DNA of 64,000 bases, from contig CM055102.1 of NCBI GenBank assembly GCA_029204225.1, positions 36,390,585 to 36,454,584 of the forward strand. Direction: 5' to 3'. Below are positions 33,263 through 43,909 of this stretch, piece after piece. This DNA is from Diphasiastrum complanatum (lineage: Eukaryota > Streptophyta > Lycopodiopsida > Lycopodiales > Lycopodiaceae). The notes under the pieces are model-generated. The model was given only the letters and a program-made list of their open reading frames with translations, did not search any database and had not been told where the DNA came from. Position 1 is the first letter of the stretch, and each line of letters begins with the position of its first letter. Made by a program: the position numbers and the translations under genes.

Positions 33263-35847
33263 TGTGGTATCAGAGCCGACTGGCCGGTCAGCTATGCGGA
33301 TCTCACGGAAATGGCCACGGTGTGGGGTTCATCAAGACAACTATTGTGCAAGGTGCTGCCCACAGTGTAAGCACGGGTGCGTCCACGGTCGGGGTGGTCG
33401 ACAGAACGGGGGACTTGATGAGTCAAGGTGCTGCCCTTGAGGTCTAAGCACGGTCAGTTCTCGCGGTTCGGGCCTGGCGCTGTCTGCACGTAGGACGGAT
33501 GAGGCAAAGTGCTGCCTAGGGAGGTGAAAGCACGGTCTTTACCTTGTGGGGTGCGGGGCGACATATTCGAACTGTACGGGTTAACCATTGATACAGAGAT
33601 GCTGCTCGAATTCGGGTGTAAAGCACGGGTGGTTAGCTGCCGGTGCGGGATAGCAGCCCATCGTTTAGCTATAAGGGCTATCGACCAAAAAGTGGTGGGG
33701 CGTGACTGAGACAATGTGCTGCTTAATGGTGAAAGCACGGATCGTTGGAGGGGTGTCCTATGTGGGCTGATTCCGTGATCGATTTGTATGGGCGCGGCCA
33801 GGCAAAGGTCCGTTGGCAGGACCATCTCAAAGGGGGACCTTGTCTTTGTTACTTGTTAGTAAACCTGCCTGAGTGTCTTACTTGTACGTATTCGTGGTGA
33901 GTCTTAGTACTCGTGCTTTGCCTGGTTTGCATGATTGCTTGTGATACAAGGAGTTGATGGCTCGAGAAGGAACCTTTTCTTTTGAAGGCTGATACCATCA
34001 AACAAAGAGGACTACAGAATCTGTGGGGCGGATTTGTAGTTCAAGTACTCACACGTGAACGACAACGAAACGACTCAATGTTTGCAAAGGATGGATGGCT
34101 AGCCTGTTTCTTGGGTTAGTTTCATTTGCGACAACGCCTACCAGACGCACGCAGGAAGTCAAAAGTTGGAAAGGGCCATTTCAGGGAGATCTTCTATGGA
34201 GCAGTTGGTCTTCATTTTGGGACGGCCACCTTTGGAACTGAAACTCACTGAGCATGGGCGATATCCAGAATCTGTGCGGCGGATTTGCAGTTCAAGTACT
34301 CGCACATGAACGACAACGAAATGACTCAATGTTTGTAAAGGATGGATGGCTAGCCTGTTTCTTGGGTTAGTTTCATTTGCGACAACGCCCACCAGACGTA
34401 AGCAGGAAGTCAAGAGTTGGAAAGGGCAATTTCAGGGGAGATCTTCTATAGCAGTTGGTCTTCATTTTGGGACGGCCACCTTCGGAACTGAAACTCACTG
34501 AGCATGGGTGATATCCAGTATCAGTTGGGTTTTTCCTCAAACGGGAAAAGACTAGGATCCTCTTCAGAGATTGGCAACAAGTTGGATCGAACCATAATCC
34601 TAGCAGATGGGAAGCAAAGTGTTGGAAAGGCTTTTTGTCCGAAGAACTCTACTCTAAGTCCGATCAGCTGATTTATAAGTGGAGGGGAACTATCACACAC
34701 ACCTCTCTCTTGGGGCAAATTTTGAATGAAAGTTGATCAAAATGGGGGCAAATTCAAGGTGACCTAGCCATACTCACACGAGGAGACTGGCGAACTTTGG
34801 ACCTAATAAGTTGACAAGTTTTTGTTGTGGAAAGGAAAGTTTGTTATAGGCTTTCTCTGGACCAGCAATGATGACGAAACATATGAGTACGCTGGCTTGT
34901 GTTACGTGTAAGGTAGCTGATCAATGAAGGAACTGTAAAAGTTGAGTCTTGCATGAGAGACTCGGTATTTCGAACGGAGGCTAAGGGACAGTTCGCGTTG
35001 AGATCGGATTAGTGCAAACTCTGGGTGCATGTTTCTGAATCAAAGAGAGCTACTTGAAGCCAAGCTCGATGTACACTTTTTGTTTTGACTGTGAGGCAAC
35101 TAACCAGTGATGGAATTGTGAAAGTCAAGTTTTGCGCGACAGACATGGTGTTTCAAACAAATGCGAAGAGATAGTTCGGATGCGGATCAAACTGGTGCGA
35201 CCCTTTGGCTTTCCACGAGGTCAATGGTTACATTTGGGCTGATTCAAAGAGCTACTTCAAGCTAAGTGAGAGGTGCATTGCGGAGTACTCAATATTTGCC
35301 TACCTTAAAGAGCCAAGATGGAAAAGTATTAAGATCAGGCTTGGACAAGGAGAGAAATCAAGGTGCAGAAGCAACAAGGCACGGAGTGGACCATAAAGTG
35401 GGCAATCAAACGATAAATCCTTCGGCTCAGGGAGCCTTCATACCTGTGCGGAACTGAACAAATCTGGAGCTCAGGGAGCTCAACACAAAGTGCATCAAGG
35501 AAGAAGCGACAGGGGCGAACATTTCAAAGAAAGGCCTTTGTCACCAATTAATAAGGTTCTCGGGTTTTGCGAAAGCGATATCAAATCTACGCTTTCCTAG
35601 ACAAAGATATATTTTCAAGTTATGTAATTTTTTAGTACAAAGAGCTGTGCCTCCGACTTGTGTTGTGCCAGCTTCAATGTTAATAAAAAGTGGCCAGTAA
35701 ATTGAGTACTGTGCCAAGTAGCTTAGATGTATAGTTATTTTAATTGGGAGACACCTTTACTTTAATCTGACATCTGATGAGGACATCAGATTTTATAAAG
35801 GTGGGGTGGATGTTGTAAAGCTACCTTTACAAGCTTTACTTCCGGCG

Positions 35848-36847
35848 TGTAGCGCAGGCATCCCAAAGGGAGCCGGGAACCACGACTTAGCTTCCCAGCC
35901 TTCAACTCTTGCCATCCAAACCCACTTGACATTCAAGCAGCCAACTCGCCAACAACGATCAGACTTAACCAACTTGATGTTCCGAAAACCAACATTGAGA
36001 TCCAACCTGGCGCCATGCCAGATCGGGGGTCCCGACGTGGGTGACTTCCCTCCAAGCAAGCCGCCCGACATACATCAAACTTAACCAACTCGAAGCTTCG
36101 TTACAAACGAGTAACATCCATTCCAAGCAAGCGGTCTGACTTACATCAGACTTAACCAACTGAAAGCTTCATCACGAGCGCTGGAAGCTCAGATCGATGT
36201 GCAATAACCGACGCTAGTCTTCGGGGCGCTAGCATGCCAAGGCGAGAGCCATGACAACATTCCAGCAAGGGAGGCTAAGACTTGGTTGGAGCTCTCCCTG
36301 AGTCGCAACCCGCACTCCCCTATAGTATTGGTGTGATTCGGCACCCCCCCTCATACCAAGCACTCTACCCAAGCTGGTAAAGCACGTTTTTTCTCTCTCT
36401 AGGATTTTCTCTTTCTAGAAAGTCATTTTCTCTCTCTAGATTTTATTGATCCCCAGGCTTCCTTTAATCATGCCTAGATCGTGTGAGGTGATTGCACATC
36501 GATCTGAGCTTCCAGCGCTCGTGATGAAGCTTTCAGTTGGTTAAGTCTGATGTAAGTCAGACCGCTTGCTTGGAATGGATGTTACTCGTTTGTAACGAAG
36601 CTTCGAGTTGGTTAAGTTTGATGTATGTCGGGCGGCTTGCTTGGAGGGAAGTCACCCACGTCGGGACCCCGATCTGGCATGGCGCCAGGTTGGATCTCAA
36701 TGTTGGTTTTCGGAACTTCAAGTTGGTTAAGTCTGATCGTTGTTGGCGAGTTGGCTGCTTGTATGTCAAGTGGGTTTGGATGGCAAGAGTTGAAGGCTGG
36801 GAAGCTAAGTCGTGGTTCTCGGCTCCCTTTGGGATGCCTGCGCTACA
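35848..36847. repeat. near-perfect inverted repeat, about 358-bp arms, about 285-bp spacer
   Basis: The left arm 35848-36205 is the reverse complement of the right arm 36491-36847. By eye I see only a handful of differences (for example near 35938, 35978 and 36818) and a 1-bp length difference. Each arm is the last roughly 340 bp of the family-A LTR plus 20 bp of an upstream LTR segment (CTCAGATCGATGTGCAAT). The spacer 36206-36490 is the LTR middle in inverted orientation. A transcript through it would fold into a long hairpin. Confidence 0.88.
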
Positions 36848-37868
36848 ATATGTGACTAAAGCTGGCCGATGAATTAAGCCCGTGCCATGAGTCTTAGGTT
36901 CTAGTTTGGCCTTGATGATAACATCAACTTTCTCAAACGAGAGGAGGATGTTGTAAAGCTGACTCGGGTGCACCCAGCGTGCCCTGTAAGGCTCAAAGGG
37001 GTGACACTCCCTAAGGTCCCAGAGCAAGTTAGAACGTCAAAGACTAAGCCTCCGATCTGTGGTGAGCAAGTCAAGTACTCACAAAGTCATGAGCTAGTTC
37101 TGGAGCTCGAGTCATGGCCTAGTCATAAAAGCAGGTTGATTCGGCCGCCAGGACGGCTCCCGGGACCCATGTCTGGGAGCCAGACTGATTCTGCCAGGCT
37201 TGCCAGGCTTAATCAGCAAAATAAAAACTAAGTCCTAAAAAGCGTGCTTTACCAGAAAGCACTATGTTTCAAACCAGAGGGGGTGCGCCGAATCACAGCA
37301 GAACTATAGGGGGAGTCCGGCAGACATAAACTTGGGCAGCTCAACCAGCGCCAGGAATCCAGTCGCCAGGTCTCAGCTCCTCTACCAGCACGAGCCAGGC
37401 ACAATGCCCAGCACGTGTTGGTGGCCCCGAGACCGGTCAGTCTATGTATGAATGTAACCTCTTCCAAATCTAATAAAGTTGATCCTTGGGGATGATTACC
37501 ATTTCGGTTTCGCCTTCGGGACTGGTCCAAGTGGAAGGACCCTTACTACAACCTTTTTTGCATCGCTGGCGCCTAAGGCTCCCTGTCATCGACATGGGGC
37601 TTGCCGCTATGCCAATTGGTCAGTTTGGCGACCACTATGCCTTGGGTTTCATGTGTGGCTTGTCTTTGCCTTTGGTAACCTTTTGGGGACGGATTCTGAG
37701 TTGGCTTTCGGGTTGGTTGGGATTCCAGTTTTCTTAAGTTTGAATGGTTAAGCTTGTTACGTTTCTGTGTTGGCTTTTATGTAAGTGCATGATGGATGAA
37801 TGTTAGACTTAAGCACGTGTTGGGGAAACCGCTCAAGTCCCAGCGCCCTTTGATTCGCCGGCGCAACA
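36848..37868 (+). mobile_element. family-B remnant: 3' internal end and LTR
   Basis: 36848-36948 matches the last internal bases of the B element at 42133-42232, including a hairpin and a GAGAGGAGGA polypurine tract. The LTR, 36949-37868 (920 bp), runs TGTTGTAAAGCTGACTCGGG to GGCGCAACA. It carries the stem-loop GTGCTTTACCAGAAAGCAC and AATAAA. The 5' part was replaced by the family-A LTR end at 36847, so the A element had apparently inserted into this B copy. Confidence 0.85.
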
Positions 37869-37902
37869 GCATGCTAGCGCCCCGGAGACTAGGGTCGCTC
37901 AC
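37869..37902 (+). repeat. short family-A LTR piece between two B LTRs
   Basis: GCATGCTAGCGCCCCGGAGA.. is a diagnostic family-A LTR segment. It continues after the B element at 43153. It shows that both B insertions landed in one pre-existing A LTR, at sites 34 bp apart. Confidence 0.85.
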
Positions 37903-38822
37903 TGTTGTAAGGCTGACTCGGGTGCACCCAGCGTGCCCTGTAAGACTCAAAGGGGTGACACTCTCTAAGGTCCCAGAGCAAGTTAGAACGTCAAGGACTG
38001 AGTCTCCGACCTATGGTGAGCCAGTCAAGTAGTCACAAAGTCATGAGCTAGCTCTGGAGCTCGAGTCATGGCCTAGTCAGAAAAGCAGGTTGATTCGACC
38101 GCCGGGACGGCTCCCGGGACCCATGTCCGGGAGCCAGACTGATTCTGCCAAGCTTGCCAGGCTTAATCAGCAAAATAAAAACTAAGTCCTAGAAAGCGTG
38201 CTTTACCAGAAAGCACTATGTTTCAAACCATAGGGGGTGCGCCGAATCACAGCAGAACTATAGGGGGAGTCCGGCAGACAGAAACTTGGGCAGCTCAACC
38301 AGCGCTAGGAATCCAGTCGCCAGGTCTCAGCTCCCTCTCCCACCACGAGCTAGGCACAATGCCCAGCACGTGTTGGTGGCCCCGAGACCGGTCAGTCTAT
38401 GTATGAATGTAACCTCTTCCAAATCTAATAAAGTTGATCCTTGGGGATGATTAACATTTTGGTTTCGCATCTGGGACTGGTCCAAGTGGAAGGACCCTTA
38501 CTACAACCTTTTTGCGTCGCTGGCGCCTAAGGGTCCCTGTCATCGACATGGGGCTTGCCGCTATGGCAATTGATCAGTTTGGCGACCACTATGCCTTGGG
38601 TTTCATGTGTGGCTTGTCTTTGCCTTTGGTTACCTTTTGGGGACGGATTCTAAGTTGGCTTTCGGGTTGGTTGGGATTCCAGTTTTCTTAAGTCTGAATG
38701 GTTAAACTTGTTACATTTCTGAGTTGGCTTTTACGTAAGTGCATGATGGATGAATGTTAGACTTAAGCGCGTGTTGGGGAAACCGCTCAAGTCCCAGTGC
38801 CCTTTGAGACGTCGGCGCACCA
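37903..38822 (+). repeat. family-B 5' LTR
   Basis: Starts TGTTGTAAGGCTGACTCGGG and ends GGCGCACCA before the primer site. It includes GTGCTTTACCAGAAAGCAC (near 38199), a GCCGAATCACAGCAGAACTATAGG-like block homologous to family A, and CTAATAAAGTTG near 38427. Confidence 0.9.
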
Positions 38823-38904
38823 TGTGGTATCAGAGCCGACTAGCCGGTCAGCTACGCAAGTCTCACAGGGATGGCCACATTTTGGGATTTGTCAGGACAA
38901 CCGT

Positions 38905-39300
38905 TGCGCAAGGTGCTGCCCATAGTGTAAGCACGGGTGCGTCCACGGTCGGGGTGGTCAGCAGAATGGGGGACTTGATGAGTCAAAGTGCTGCCCTCGA
39001 GGTGTAAGCACGGTCAGTTCTGACGGTTCGGGCCTGGCGCTGTCTGCACGTAGGACGGATGAGGCAAAGTGCTGCCTAGGTAGGTGAAAGCACGGTCTGT
39101 ACCTTGTGGGGTGCGGGGCGACATATTCGAACTATACGGGTTAATCATTGATACAGAGATGCTGCTCGAATTTGGGTGTAAAGCACGGGTGGTTAGCTGC
39201 CGGTGCGGGATAGCTGCCGATCGTTTAGCTATAAGGGCTATCGACCAAAAAGTGGTGGGGCGTGACTGAGGCAATGTGCTGCTTAATGGTGAAAGCACAG
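38905..39300 (+). other. family-B leader with five GTGCT/AGCAC stem-loop units
   Basis: GTGCT lies at 38913, 38988, 39069 and 39276, with ATGCT at 39159. AGCAC partners lie at 38930, 39007, 39089, 39294 and 39182. Spacing grows from 75 to 117 bp. The sequence is strongly similar to the family-A leader although the LTRs differ. Confidence 0.65.
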
Positions 39301-39725
39301 ATGGTTGGATGGATATTTCCCCGTGCGCTAATTCTGTGATAGATTTGTGTGGGCGCGGCTAGGCAAAGGTTCTACGTCCGGTCTCAGGGGGGTTTGTGGC
39401 TTGAGAGGGATCCTCTGTGTTTGCTTTGGTTGGTATGTTCCGTTTGTTGTGTGCTTGCTTGGACACAAATGACCTGGTTCCTACTTGGCTCCTAGGTGAT
39501 GTGGGCGTGCTAAGTTTGAGGAAGGGATATTTTCATTGAAGCTGATTTAATAAAGAAGAAAAGAGAGATGTGTGGCCCGGCCGACAGAAGGGAGAGCTTC
39601 AAATATAAAAAGGATTGAGGCGATAATCTGTTGGAAGTACACCTTTGACTATAATGGAGGACCATCTTCAAGAGTTATGAGCATTGACGGACGGAGAAGA
39701 GCTGACTTGAGAATACAGCTCTCGC

Positions 39726-41060
39726 GTGCATCGAGATGGCACCAGGTCCAAGTCGAGAAAGAAAGAGCGTATGCACTCCACAGTGGCGCCTCTCCAAGAA
39801 GAGATGGGTGGCCCTTCTGAACCTACACCAAGAGATGAACCCTTGCCAGAGGCGCAACAGGACCTCTTTGAAGTGAAGATGTGGCAATACTTATCAAGCG
39901 CAATGACGGCTATGCTTAGCGAGGTGAAGAAGGATAGACAAACTGAAAGGAAAGAATGGCAAACATCCTTGTGAGCCATGAATCTTACTCAAATTAACCT
40001 TGCTAGAGAAATGAGAGATGGGCCAACACAGCTCGAAGCCAGGTTTGAAGAGTTGGAAGCAACTAGGAGGAATGCAGTGGCGCCTCCTCCACAGATACCA
40101 AGAGAACCACGAGCGCGAAACACGAAGGGCCCAAGAAAGACTGCCAAAGTGAAAGCACCACCTACTTTCAAAGGAGAGCGTGACATTCGAGTTGTGAAAG
40201 ATTGGTTGTTTCACATGGACCATTACTTCCGTCTGATGAACACTCATGAGGAAGAAAGAACTGACTTGGCATTAGCATATTTTGAGGGCTACACTACAAA
40301 TTGGTACCGGATGGCAGGAATGCATTTTCAAACATGGGACGCATTCAAAGCCGCGTTACGAGAGGAGTTCATACCGAAGGATTCACACATGAGATTGAGG
40401 ACAAAATTATCGGGGCTCAAACAGAAAGGGTCATTGCGAGAGTACCTCAATAAATTCAGACAGAGTGTATGGGTTATTGAAGATATGTCCGAGGTGGACA
40501 AAACTCATTACCTATTGTCTGGAATGCAATCTTGGACCCGGCGTGCGATAGACAGCTACATGCCCCATGATTTCAATTCAACTATTCGAGCGGCTGAGAT
40601 GGTTTGTGATTATGAGAGCACATTGGCACCAGCTGCTCCCGCAACCTCAACAAGAGTATTTAGTGGATCCAGACCGAGTCCGAGCTTCTTTTCAAGGGGG
40701 GACTCAGCTCCAAATGGCAACCAAGCCTCGAATAGCGTGAACAAATTTCCAACAAAAACAGGGTTTGGCAACCAAGGCAACAATGGAGGGAACATGTTCC
40801 AGAGAAGAAACAATGTTGGACCTTCAGCTAGTCACAACAACAGCTCACCAACAGTGGGCAGTTCCATGCGTTGCTTCAACTGTCATCAGCAAGGTCACTC
40901 TTGGAGGTCATGCCCCAAACCATTGAATAAGCAAATCATGGCTGCCATTGAAGGATTTGATAGGATGGAGAAAGAGGCATTTGATCAAGAAGATGGTGAA
41001 CAAGATGATGAAGAGGACCCAGAAACGGATTTGACGGAGTCTGACCTGAATGCCTTGTAG
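39726..41060 (+). pseudogene. family-B gag, one internal TGA
   Basis: The main 360-residue frame starts at 39978 (MNLTQINLAREM). An upstream stretch in the same frame (39726-39971) is separated by a single TGA at 39972, so the original gag may have begun earlier. It has a retrotransposon-gag domain (APPTFKGERDIRVVKDWLF, LALAYFEGYTTNWY, LREEFIPKD), an asparagine/serine-rich linker and a CCHC knuckle CFNCHQQGHSWRSC near residue 298, then an acidic tail. These are hallmarks of Ty3/gypsy gag. It ends with TAG at 41058. The same frame stays open after the TAG into the protease. Confidence 0.85.
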
Positions 41061-41865
41061 CAGATCGGGGCACTTGAGGCGTATTGTGAACATCTTATGG
41101 CGACTCATGCGAGAGGATCCATGTTATTGTACCTGAAAGGCTGTATTCAAGGCAGGATCATTTACTTCATGGTAGACCTGGGGGCGTCACATAACTACTT
41201 GTCAAAAACTGACAGGAGAATTGGACATCCAATGTGAAGAAAATGTGACTCCTATTTGTGTGGAGACCGCGAAAGGTACAATGACCACTTGTAGATTGGC
41301 AACCAACTTACCAATCTCTCTGGGAGCCTGGAAGAACCGACTAACGTTCACAATCTTGAAGATGGATGCCTTCGACGCTATTTTGGGATTAAGCTGGTTT
41401 AACGAACATGTGGTGGCCTTCTTGGCAAAAGGGGTTAACCTTGTGTTATTATATAATGGCAGGAGACCTTGTGTCGTTAGAGCTGTGCCAGGGGACCAAC
41501 TTAAAAAGAACGACACAAATGAACCTGAGCCAACCATTCCTCCCAATCTCATTCACCTATTTAATGAAGGACAGCCAACAGTGACAGACCAGCTGACACG
41601 GGAACAAATGGAGCCAACATTGCCTATAGTCTCTACATCAAAGGTGAAATCAAGTGCCGATGCAGAGTTCAAGGAGCTCACCTTGTGTGACCAAGCGAAA
41701 GCTCACTTCTTTAACGAAGGACATCCAACAGTGACAAACCAGCTGACGAGAGGTCAAATGGAGCCAACATTGCCTGCAGTTTCTACATCAAAGGTGAATC
41801 TAAGTGCCGATGTAGAGCTCAAGGAGCTCAACCTGGACGACCAAACGAAATATCTAGAGTCCTAG
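41061..41865 (+). pseudogene. family-B aspartic protease region, frameshifted
   Basis: After the TAG the gag frame continues to MVDLGASHNYL at about 41170, a protease active site with Leu where Thr or Ser is normal, and stops near 41236. The rest is in another frame, 41221-41865, with FDAILGLSWF, the protease flap/C-terminal motif. This frame ends in two 50-residue repeats (FNEGQPTVT... at 41561 and FNEGHPTVT... at 41711, 150 bp apart). No polymerase follows. The altered active site and frameshift make it inactive. Confidence 0.8.
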
Positions 41866-42232
41866 GGGACTCATCCAGATGTGCGACGAAAACGACATAT
41901 CTGAGGCTTAAGGGAGCCGTAAGTACCTTTTTCTTTCATGTTAATAAAGTAAGCCGCATTTCTCATCGAGGAGTGAGCTTCAGTCTAATGTCTAAGTGCA
42001 GCAGCTTCACACAGGTTTTACGTAAGTGAACTAGATCCACACTTTTCCTGTGTTGGGTGTAAAACACAATATCATTACTCCACTTTACATTTGGTTTCCT
42101 TTGGCCGGTGAATCAAGCCCGTGCCCTTGTATATGTGACTAAAGTCTGGCCGGTGAATTAAGCCCGTGCCATGAGTCTGAGGTTATAGTTTGGCCCTGAT
42201 GAGGACATCAGCTTTCTCAAACGAGGGGAGGA

Positions 42233-43152
42233 TGTTGTAAAGCTGACTCGGGTGCACCCAATGTGCCCTGTAAGACTCAAAGGGGTGACACTCTCTAAGG
42301 TCCCAGAGCAAGTTAGAACGTCAAGGACTGAGCCTCCGACCTGTGGTGAGCCAGTCAAGTAGTCACAAAGTCATGAGCTAGCTCTGGAGCTCGAGTCATG
42401 GCCTAGTCAGAAAAGCAGGTTGATTCGGCCGCCGGGACGGCTCCCGGGACCCATGTCCGGGAGCCAGACTGATTCTGCCAGGCTTGCCAGGCTTAATCAG
42501 CAAAATAAAAACTAAGTCCTAGAAAGCGTGCTTTACCAGAAAGCACTATGTTTCAAACCAGAGGGGGTGCGCCGAATCACAACAGAACTATAGGGGGAGT
42601 CCGGCAGACAAAAACTTGGGCAGCTCAACCAGCGCCAGGAATTCAGTCACCAGGTCTCAGCTCCCTCTACCACCACGAGTCAGGCACAATGCCCAGCACG
42701 TGATGGTGGCCCCGAGACCGGTCAGTCTATGTATGAATGTAATCTCTTCCAAATCTAATAAAGTTGATCCTTGATGATAATTACCATTTTGGTTTCGCCT
42801 CCGGGACTGGTCCAAGTGGAAGGACCCTTACTACAACCTTTTTGCGTCGCTGGCACCTAAGGGTCCCTGTCATCGACATGGGGCTTGCCGCTATGCCAAT
42901 TGGTCAGTTTGGCGACCACTATGCCTTGGGTTTCATGTGTGGCTTGTCTTTGCCTTTGGTTACCTTTTGGGGACGGATTCTGAGTTGGCTTTCGGGTTGG
43001 TTGGGATTCCAGTTTTCTTAAGTCTGAATGGTTAAGCTTGTTACGTTTCTGAGTTGGCTTTTACGTAAGTGCATGATGGATGAATGTTAGACTTAAGCGC
43101 GTGTTGGGGAAACCGCTCAAGTCCCAGCGTCCTTTGAGGCGCCGGCGCAACG
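42233..43152 (+). repeat. family-B 3' LTR
   Basis: Starts TGTTGTAAAGCTGACTCGGG after the polypurine tract. It ends GGCGCAACG, where other copies end ..CA, and is followed by GTCAC. Length equals the 5' LTR at 920 bp. Confidence 0.9.
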
Positions 43153-43890
43153 GTCACACACTTGAAATGTAACCTTCTCAGATTTATCAATAAAGTGGGA
43201 TTTTTCTCAAATTGACTTTGATTACCTTCTGGGTTTCAGTGTTCGGTAAAAGCGCCAGTTGTAAGGCCGCTTTCAAAATTTTTATCTTGGCACATAGCTG
43301 AGGGTCGTATCCCGGGACGCCAGCGGTATGCCGTCGGGACCATTCGGTCCGTGGCGCCAGCGGTATGCTGTCGGGACCATCTGGTTGTTTCCATATCTGT
43401 CACGGCTTGTGGTTCTGAGTGTTCCTTGCATGAACGTGAATGGGTTAAGCTCTTGGGGAACGGGCTCTAACCTGTCGGCTGAGTTGGATGGCTTGCTTGG
43501 GTGGATGTTACTTGTTTATGGCTGTCCAGTCTGGCGTGGCGCCAGGTTGGCTTCCAGCGCTCGTGACGAAGCTTTCAGTTGATTAAGTCTGATGTAAGTC
43601 AGACCGCTTGCTTGGAATGAATGTTACTCGTTTGTAACGAAGCTTCGAGTTGATTAAGTTTGATGTATGTCGGACGGCTTGCTTGGAGGAAAGTCACCCA
43701 CATCGGGACCCCCGATCCGGCATGGCGCCAGGTTGGATCTCAATGTTGGTTTTCGGAACTTCAAGTTGGTTAAGTCTGATCGTTGTTGGCGAGTTGGCTG
43801 CTTGTATGTCAAGTGGGTTTGGATGGCAAGAATTGAAGGCTGGGAAGCTAAGTCGTGGTTCCCGGCTCCCTTTGGGATGCCTGCGCTACA
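43153..43890 (+). repeat. family-A LTR, 3' part, interrupted by the B element
   Basis: Continues the 37869-37902 fragment from GTCACACACTTGAAATG to GCGCTACA. A 19-bp segment (GCCCACCTGCTTGGCGCCG) then separates it from the next LTR. Confidence 0.88.
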
Positions 43891-43909
43891 GCCCACCTGC
43901 TTGGCGCCG

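Larger units (their letters stand above)
32027..36847 (+). mobile_element. second family-A element with a scrambled 3' LTR
   Basis: The 5' LTR is 32027-33262 (1236 bp), the primer site 33265-33276, the internal region 33263-35810 (about 2.5 kb, with the duplication at 34018/34269), and hairpin plus polypurine tract end at 35810. The 3' LTR begins normally at 35811 for 37 bp, is replaced from 35848 by a rearranged inverted structure, and ends normally at 36847 (GCGCTACA). Flanks TCAAT (left) and ATATG (right) do not match, so the two ends may come from different insertions. Confidence 0.85.
37903..43152 (+). mobile_element. family-B element, complete ends, gag and protease only
   Basis: LTRs 37903-38822 and 42233-43152 are each 920 bp. 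The primer site is at 38825-38836 and the polypurine tract (GAGGGGAGGA) ends at 42232. Flanks CTCAC (37898-37902) and GTCAC (43153-43157) agree at four of five positions, consistent with an aged target duplication inside a family-A LTR. The 3.4-kb internal region encodes a Ty3/gypsy-like gag and a protease remnant; no RT, RNase H or integrase is visible between 41866 and 42232. Confidence 0.9.

Noticed and set aside
37249-37751. Frames in the B LTRs, on both strands
   Set aside because: They lie wholly inside LTRs and show no domain. Copies of the LTR differ by frame-disrupting changes.
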